NCBI GenBank assembly: GCA_001953115.1
Contig: LSSL01005266.1
Span: forward strand, 1-13,156
Direction of reading: 5' to 3'
DNA from: Smittium mucronatum
Taxonomy: Eukaryota > Kickxellomycota > Harpellomycetes > Harpellales > Legeriomycetaceae
Length of the DNA: 13,156 nucleotides
Position numbers and translations under genes: made by a program. Shown here piece by piece: positions 7,599-13,156 of the stretch (positions within the stretch are counted from its first letter, which is position 1; every line of letters starts with the position of its first letter). The notes under the pieces were generated by a model. That model was given only the letters and a program-made list of their open reading frames with translations, was not told the origin of the DNA and ran no database searches.

Positions 7599-10500
7599 CT
7601 ATTTTCCTAATCTTGATTGAATTGAAGATACTTTTTCTTTATTTTCTTTTTTCCTTGATCTATCTCTGTCAATGGCGCTATCTCGTTTTGTGTAAGATTC
7701 ACTATCTCTATTAGGTTTGGGGTCAAGGTCGTGATATCGTGATGAGCGAGGATCCTTGTCCAATTTTCTGGACTTTCTTGGTCGTGATTCATATTCATCT
7801 TTTTTTTCAAAGTCCGTTGTATCACCAGATCTCTTAGCACTTCCTAAAATTGATATAGAATTTTTAGAGGGTTTTTCTGAGACTGATTTCTTTTCAGCAT
7901 CACCTAGGGTTTTTTTGTTGTCTTTTTTTTCAGAGATATTCTCGACTCGGGAAGATTTTTGGTATTTATTGTTTTTATTAATATCAACATCTGTCTTAAC
8001 TGGAGAAGATCTCGATTTTTTTTCTCGGAATTTTTCACTAATGTCTCTGCTTTTCCTGTCATTGGTTAATGGATTAAATGTATTAGAATTGTATGTATCT
8101 GATACTCTAGAGCTATCTAGCTCTTTATATGGTGATTTTGCATTGGATTTTTTGGGAATCGTACTGATATTAATATTAGAAGTAGACTTATTTTCAGAAG
8201 CTTTGGGCATATCTTTGAGTTTTGAATTTTCAGATTCCAGTTTATTATTTGACACTCCTAATGAGGTTTTAGAGGATGAGTGTTTTGACTTTGAATTATA
8301 ATCCAAATTTTTAGATGAATTTTTGGAATTGGAGTCTTTGGTAGCCTTTCCAAGAGATGGATCATTTGGAGCTGATCTGCTATTTGATTCTGCAGTATAA
8401 TAATTATTTTTCTGCTTTTCATTTCTTTTTGAGATTCTATCGCTATGATAATCGTTTCTAGAATTTTTAGAGCTTGACTCAGTGGAATCAATTCTTTTTA
8501 TCTCTTCATATTTAAATGATTGGGATTCCGATTTGATCATCGAGTTCTTGCTCGAATTTGACGTAGACTCGATTCGGTTGGAAGAGTCGTCATTTCTATA
8601 TTTTGAATCACGTCTCTTATTCCTAGGTTCAGAATCATTAGTTTTAAGATTATTTTTTGATGAATCTGAAGCTTTGAGCAATACAGTATATTCTTTAGAA
8701 TGCGACCTTTTAATGTCAGTATGATTTTCACCTAGTAACGCTTCTTTGGCAGAATCTGAATCATTATATTCCTTAAATCTGGAATTATCAAAATCTTTAC
8801 TAGAATAAGACTTTTTAACACTATCAGATCTGTGAAAACCCGTTTTCTTTGAGGATGAATCATCATTTAATTCGTTATAATCAACTTTATCTGAGCTCAA
8901 AAGCTTATTTCCAGCTTTGGAAAGGCTTACATCGTTATTGGATGATTTTTTGGAGATTTCACGAGACTCTTTTTCCAAATTTTTTAACTTAGAGGAACTT
9001 ATCTCATTAGATATTGGGTCAAAGGGAGCGGTTTTTTTTTGCCGTTGACTATTATCGGATTTTTCATAAATTTGGTTTCCCCTCGATTTATAAGCGGAAG
9101 GTTCATCTCTAAAGTATTTCTCTTTTGATGTGTTTTTATCTTTGGATATACTATTAGATCTATCACTCGATGGATTTCTATAAGAGGAAGGAAGTTTCTC
9201 GGAATATCCGTTTTTTGAGTCAAATTCTCTAGCTCTTTCTTTGCTTGAGTATTTTGAACTATTGACATCACTTTTACGATCTTTGTAAACATTGGTATAA
9301 TCCTTCTGAGAACCTTTTGTTTTTTCATCATTAAATCGAGAATCTTTATTTTGGCGTTCTTTATCCTTATTGTGATTTCTTGATTTATTAAGATTTTCTC
9401 TAGAGTTTTCGTGACTGCTATTTGAATTTAAGTATTTAATATTTTGGGGGTTATGTTTTTCCGATAAATCTCTTGAACCGGATTCTGCACCAACCTTAAC
9501 GTCTCTAGATTCGTTATAATGTTCTTTAACATCTTTATGAATTTTAAAATCCTCGTAGCCTTCACCAGAATAAGAACTGTTGCGATTTAAAATTTTGTAT
9601 CCTTTATTCGAATCTTTAGTGTCTCTATGATATCTATTTGAAGGGCTTTCATTTCTAAAGCGTAAGCCTCTCTCGTTACTATTAAAGCCAGAATGTGGAT
9701 GATCGTTGGAAAAATCTTTCGAATAAGAGCTTTTAGAGATTCTTGTAAAACCATATCTATTGTTGGATTGATCATCTAAATTATTATTAACTTTAGTATC
9801 AGTTCTTTCTCGATCATTATTATGATTTTTGTGGAAATCGGAGTTATCCTTACCATATCGACGAGGACTAATGCTACGGTTATTATATGAACTGCTTCTA
9901 CTTCTACTCCTTTTTCGATCGTTGCGTCTGGGGTAAGAGCTATCTTTGGAATTTTTAAAGAGCGAATTCCCTTCTAAAGGGGGTGGAGAGTAGCTTCGAA
10001 TATTGGATTTGGGACGGTTTTCATCCGATTTCATGAGGTCTTGTGCTTTATAATTATCTACTGAAGAGAATTGATCGTCATTTTTAGATAAAGGATCAAT
10101 ATTAGGGGTTTGGGATCCATGAATACTAATATTATTGACCTGGGTATTAGTTTTCAATTCCTCAATGGGTAAAGATTTTATTTGGGGTTGGAAATTTGGT
10201 CGAACAAAATTAAAAGGATTAATAGATAAATTTGGTCGGTTCATATTAAAAAAAGGCATAGGGATAACTCCATTATTTGGGTTCATGCCAACATTGTAAG
10301 GGAGGTTCATATACTGATGAGGGATCATCATTGGATTTGGAAAGGGGTACATATTAGGCATCATTAATGGCGGTTGTGGCCCTCCAGGAATCAAGTTATT
10401 TATAGGAGGAGCCATATTGGGAGGAAAAGGAATATTTAGAGGCGGTCTTATTCCAGCCGAATTCAAGGAAGAAACTTGAGTGGGATTTTCAGGATTATTT

Positions 10501-12139
10501 TTAGTAATTCCGCTGGAGTATGCATTGTTGCCATCATTTTTTGAATCGGGACCGTCATCAGATAAAGTCTGGATTCTACCAATAACGGGTGCATCACCCT
10601 CTAATTTTTCAGATACCTTAGCTTCCTTCAAATTCTTAAGAAAATTCTCCACATTTAGCCGAGTTTTTACATCTGGAAGAAGTTCCGAATAAACTAAAAA
10701 CGAATCCGGTTTTTTGCAAATAGGACAAATTTTATTGGGTGTAGGAGGATCAGTTTCAGCTAGGAGATATTTCTCTATGCAAGAGGAGCAGAAAATTGAT
10801 TTGCAACAAGGTGATATTAGAGCATCAGTAACTAAATCAGAGCAAATAGTGCATTTTAAATCCTCAGGAATTTGCGTATTTTTATATAACTCGGAATTAG
10901 CTTTGACGGATGTTTTAGATAAACGGACGGCTTCATTCCATGGATCTTCGTTTGTAGTAGCAACAACTAAGGTACCATCGTTCGTAACCATGGCATGCTT
11001 ACCATCCTCAAGCTTCTCAACTTTCTGCAAGAAGGATTTAGGAATTCCTGTGGTTCTCTTTACGCGTTTTACGTTGTCTGCAATAGAACCAGTGCTGGGA
11101 TCACGATTAAGAGTGGGGCAATCTTGAATCCAGTGTCCTGCTTGACCACAGCGAAAACACACATACTTATCTGGTGGCTTGAGTCTTATCCTGTCGGGGT
11201 TTTCCGGTCGATAATAATGTCCCTTACCAAAACTCTGGGGTCTAAAACTCATGGTTGGTTTATGACTAAAAAAATATCAAGAAAAATTGTAAAAAATTGG
11301 ATTAAAAACAATTCTGAAAATTGATAAGGCATGGATATCTAGAGTTTAAAACGATTTAATATGAAAAAAATCAAAAGGAAATAAGGTGAAAAATCAATAT
11401 GTGAAAGCGACAATAGTTTAAAAAATAGACATGAACCACAATAAATATATGGAAAAAACGAATGAAATGTGAAGATAGAATACAATGGTTTAAAAAAAAC
11501 TTGCTTTTCCATTTGATTTTGCTGATAATTCCACTGTTCGCTGCTCTGCTGGAACATAGCAGCGATTTTTGACCTCTCATCTTCAACTAATGAATCTCCA
11601 ATTTGGGTATTAGTAGACAATGAATTACCCATAGGATTAAAATCATTTAAGCCGGGCAAATTAGAAGAAAGTTGAGGGGTATTGTGGAAATTAGGTACGG
11701 AAACATTATGGTTTGAAAGGTCAATTGACTTGTTTTGAGGAAAAGAAGCTAAATCTTTTTTATTAGGAATAAATAAGTTGGATCTGGGAGGGCCGTTGTA
11801 AGGGACCCTTCTGACAAAAACAGAGGTATTTCTCTGAATCTGGGATTTATCATCTAAGTATTCTTTTAGATGAAAGAGCAAGGAATGGAATGAAAAGCAA
11901 CCAGAAATTAATTGAATTTATTTTGATTGAAGAAATTTTTAAAAAAAGTTAAAATTTATAATGAAAACAAAACCTTCATTCGTTTGAGAGTTAATTATAT
12001 TTACGTCAAATTCATCGACATTTAGCTTTTTTACTTTGAGAATCTCCTGCTTAAGATCGTGAACTGATATCGAAAGACCGTCGAAAACTATAGTAGAATA
12101 GTCTTTGGCGGCTTTGAATTTGTAGTGAATTTGAGACAT
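7599..12139 (-). CDS. RBBP6/Mpe1 homologue: DWNN, CCHC knuckle, RING, SR-rich tail (3 exons)
   Basis: Predicted product 1403 aa from exons 12139-11974, 11862-11484 and 11265-7599. Family members join the pre-mRNA cleavage and polyadenylation complex and have a ubiquitin-ligase RING; both roles here are inferred. Seen in order: a ubiquitin-like DWNN domain at residues 1-76 (MSQIHYKF, FDGLSISVHDLK, then EYLDD and TSVFVRRVP across intron 1); a conserved helix DERSKIAAMFQQSSEQW (150-166); a CCHC knuckle C218-x2-C221-x4-H226-x4-C231; the family signature TGIPKSFL (254-261); a C4C4 RING C320, C323, C335/336, C341, C344, C362, C365; a Pro/Met-rich segment (455-539); an RS core (628-651); and a Ser/Lys/Asn-rich, probably disordered tail to 1403. 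The splice phases fit exactly. The tail is far longer than in yeast Mpe1 (about 440 aa) and closer in layout to animal RBBP6. The start ATG aligns with the family N-terminus. Confidence 0.9.
7602..10446 (-). other. Low-complexity proline-rich, RS and Ser/Lys/Asn-rich tail
   Basis: This covers residues from about 455 to 1403. A Pro/Met-rich part comes first (IPFPPNMAPPINNLIPGG, PMMIPHQYMN), then a classical RS core RKRSRSRSSS with SISPRR, then roughly 750 residues dominated by Ser, Lys, Asn, Asp, Glu and Arg. Variants of SSKN recur many times (NSSKNS, SSSKNS, NSSKNL, DSSKNN). No folded domain is apparent. The whole tail is encoded in exon 3 with no interruption. Confidence 0.8.
10716..10853 (-). 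other. C4C4-type RING finger
   Basis: The pattern is C-x2-C, PCC, C-x2-C, then C-x2-C (CTIC, SPCC, CSSC, CPIC), with no histidine ligand. This matches the all-cysteine RING of RBBP6. The loop before the last cysteine pair (AETDPPTPNKI) is somewhat longer than in human RBBP6. The finger is expected to bind two zinc ions and an E2 enzyme. Confidence 0.88.
11118..11159 (-). other. CCHC zinc knuckle
   Basis: CFRCGQAGHWIQDC gives a perfect C-x2-C-x4-H-x4-C. This knuckle is an RNA-binding module in the family and sits just upstream of TGIPKSFL. The GHWIQDC wording is, to my knowledge, closer to fungal Mpe1 than to animal RBBP6. Confidence 0.92.
11266..11483 (-). other. Intron 2 (218 bp)
   Basis: The donor GTATTC follows CCATT, and the acceptor TTTTTTTAG precedes TCATAAACC. 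The exon-3 frame meets a TGA seven codons upstream of the MSFR methionine, so the acceptor must be this AG. That fixes the phase and makes GTATTC the matching donor. The nearer GTTTTTT after MEKQ would be out of phase and create a stop. The join reads KQVFFKPFHKPTMSFRPQ. Confidence 0.7.
11801..12139 (-). other. DWNN domain of the RBBP6-like protein (split by intron 1)
   Basis: Residues 1-76. The first 55 codons lie in exon 1; codon 56 is split G|AA across the intron and restores TNE-E-YLDD, the expected family sequence. The domain ends at VFVRRVP. In the family this domain has a ubiquitin fold and, in the polyadenylation complex, contacts the endonuclease subunit (CPSF73/Ysh1). Confidence 0.88.
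11863..11973 (-). other. Intron 1 (111 bp)
   Basis: It runs from GTTTTG, directly after AATGAAG, to CATCTAAAAG before AATACTTAGATG. Removing it joins INSQTNE to EYLDDKSQ and restores the DWNN domain. The boundaries are GT-AG, but the donor lacks the usual GTAAGT or GTATGT form. A pyrimidine-rich stretch precedes the acceptor. Confidence 0.8.
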
Positions 12140-12897
12140 TGAATGACCATTTAAAATTATGAGAAGATGTTTGTTTTTTTAAGAAAATATTGTTTCAATT
12201 ATCAATTTTTGATTTTGTTTTTTGCTTTAGATATGAATGCGTTTACTGGCCAAAAAATAAACCAATTATGTTATTTTAAAATCATTATTGAAGCTAATAG
12301 ATAATAGGAAAATAACATTATCCAATAACTATTTTGAATACTAATTTTCCAAAACTCCGATGATGCTGACTGGCAGAATTACGCGTCAATAGATTAGCTT
12401 ATAATGCGTAGCAAATAATGGCAAGTATGAACTCTGATAAAATTGGCGGACTATTTATTGAAAGTATTTACACTACCCAGTCAGCTTTCTAGTTGTCTGA
12501 AAAGTAAATTATTACCATCATTTTATTGCCAATATATTACTGATTTGTACTAATCTTATATAAAACGACGGCTGATTATCCATTGAAATTGGTAAATATC
12601 AATGTCGAAAATTTGGATAATTGTATATCTGTATATTTTTAAACGTAACTTCTGAAAATTACAGTGTTTCGTTTTCTTCCCGATATTTTCATGGTACATA
12701 GCATTTAAAGATGATCAAGGCAATAACATTTAATCAATTCAAAACTAATATTTTAGCGTGAGATCATATCGGACAACTACAATGATTAAGGATCCTCTGT
12801 ATATTCAACATCTTATATAAAAAAGGTACTTTTCATTGGATCAAGAAGCTCTGTTTTCTAAGATATGCTCCAGATGAAGGACGGGCATTTTTAAAAA
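12140..12897. other. Upstream region of the RBBP6-like gene, promoter not resolved
   Basis: No open frame of note. The base composition is somewhat less AT-rich than the intergenic DNA to the left. The ATG context is GTCATTCAATG, with T rather than A/G at -3. I see no clear TATA box at a decisive position, because A/T runs are everywhere. A perfect 9-bp inverted pair (GCTGACTGG 12365-12373, CCAGTCAGC 12477-12485) is present. Confidence 0.4.
12365..12485. repeat. 9-bp inverted pair, 121 bp end to end
   Basis: GCTGACTGG and its exact reverse complement lie 103 bp apart in the gene's upstream region. There is no target-site duplication beside them and the match does not extend outward, so a tiny mobile element is possible but unproven. 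Confidence 0.25.
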
Positions 12898-13095
12898 TTG
12901 CGCCTTAGCAATAATAAAGGTTCAGGATTGGGACGTTTTCGATTTCTCGTAATACGAAAAAGTACCAATGAAAAAACGGAAATTGAGGGAGAAAATGCCC
13001 AGAACACAAGAAACCAGGCAACATTTAAAGATACTACCTGGAGTACACAGGAGATTCTGCAATTCAGAGAAAATTATATTTTCTATTTCTGAAGG
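12898..13095 (+). CDS. Weak open frame, possible 3' exon of a divergent gene
   Basis: A 65-codon frame (64 sense codons ending in TGA) with no internal ATG follows an in-frame TAA at 12892. The translation is hydrophilic and mixed (KSTNEKTEIEGENAQNT, TTWSTQEILQFREN) and less biased than the AT-rich noise frames. Possible splice acceptors, CCTTAG and GGTTCAG, end at 12908 and 12924. If real it would be a terminal exon of a + strand gene, but no upstream exon was found and no family is recognised. The opposite strand is also open over much of the same stretch, which weakens the case. Confidence 0.15.
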
Positions 13096-13133
13096 ATTTT
13101 AAATTCCTCCTCAATATCCTCTGAGCTTTTATG

Positions 13134-13156
13134 CCCCCCCCCCCCCCCCCCCCCCC
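13134..13156. repeat. C23 homopolymer at the window end
   Basis: Twenty-three C in a row run to the last base. In such AT-rich DNA this is either a genuine poly-C tract at which assembly stopped or a sequencing or assembly artefact. The true length is unknown. Confidence 0.9.

Noticed and set aside
7756..8301. 181-codon + strand open frame opposite the tail of the RBBP6-like gene
   Set aside because: It is antisense to a Ser/Asn/Lys-rich coding exon, whose codon bias opens the opposite frame. The translation is the mirror composition (Leu/Ser/Phe-rich) with no domain.
10714..11127. 137-codon + strand open frame opposite the RING region
   Set aside because: It lies wholly antisense to the conserved RING and knuckle coding sequence, which is clearly the real frame.
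7599..11252. Gene starting at the MSFRPQ methionine (1217 aa)
   Set aside because: The DWNN domain, which always precedes the knuckle in this family, is encoded upstream in two exons whose phases join exactly, so this methionine is internal (residue 187).
11339..11881. Separate 180-aa gene starting MLFHLKEYLDD
   Set aside because: The first residues (MLFHLK) are the end of intron 1 and the last 50 or so are intron 2 read through. The middle is exon 2 of the RBBP6-like gene.

Overview
This is a very AT-rich nuclear window from a eukaryote. It holds one convincing protein-coding gene with spliceosomal introns on the minus strand, the decayed remains of a cut-and-paste DNA transposon, and a short foldback (long terminal inverted repeat) element at the left edge. 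The genetic code looks standard: the 3.65-kb main exon uses CAA/CAG for Gln and contains no internal TAA, TAG or TGA. The gene is an RBBP6/Mpe1 homologue (DWNN, CCHC knuckle, RING). The phrases GHWIQDCP in the knuckle and AMFQQSSEQW before it look to me closer to fungal Mpe1 than to animal RBBP6. The long proline-rich and SR tail is, however, a feature of animal RBBP6. I would say opisthokont, possibly an early-diverging AT-rich fungus, with low confidence.

Layout. Positions 1-1025 are a foldback element with 237-bp arms that differ at only two positions. Positions 1026-3527 are AT-rich DNA with no gene I can support. Positions 3528-5135 carry a MULE (Mutator-like) transposase pseudogene on the + strand, broken by many stops and frameshifts but readable by motif. 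Positions 5136-7460 are mostly featureless: a run of 11 G, an AAAGG microsatellite, a small CpG-rich patch, and two unrecognised minus-strand open frames (6082-6330 and 6363-6806). Positions 7599-12139 hold the RBBP6/Mpe1-like gene, three exons with introns of 111 and 218 bp, predicted product 1403 aa. Positions 12140-13133 hold its presumed upstream region and one weak + strand open frame. The window ends in 23 consecutive C.

How it fits together. In other eukaryotes RBBP6/Mpe1 joins the cleavage and polyadenylation machinery and also has a RING ubiquitin-ligase module. Nothing else here is obviously in the same pathway. The foldback element and the MULE relic may be related, because long inverted repeats are typical of MULEs, but the relic has no recognisable copy of those arms beside it. 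I did not find a convincing new multi-gene system. The points most worth a second look are the foldback element, the large disordered tail of the RBBP6-like protein with its unusual splice donors, and the 147-codon orphan frame.
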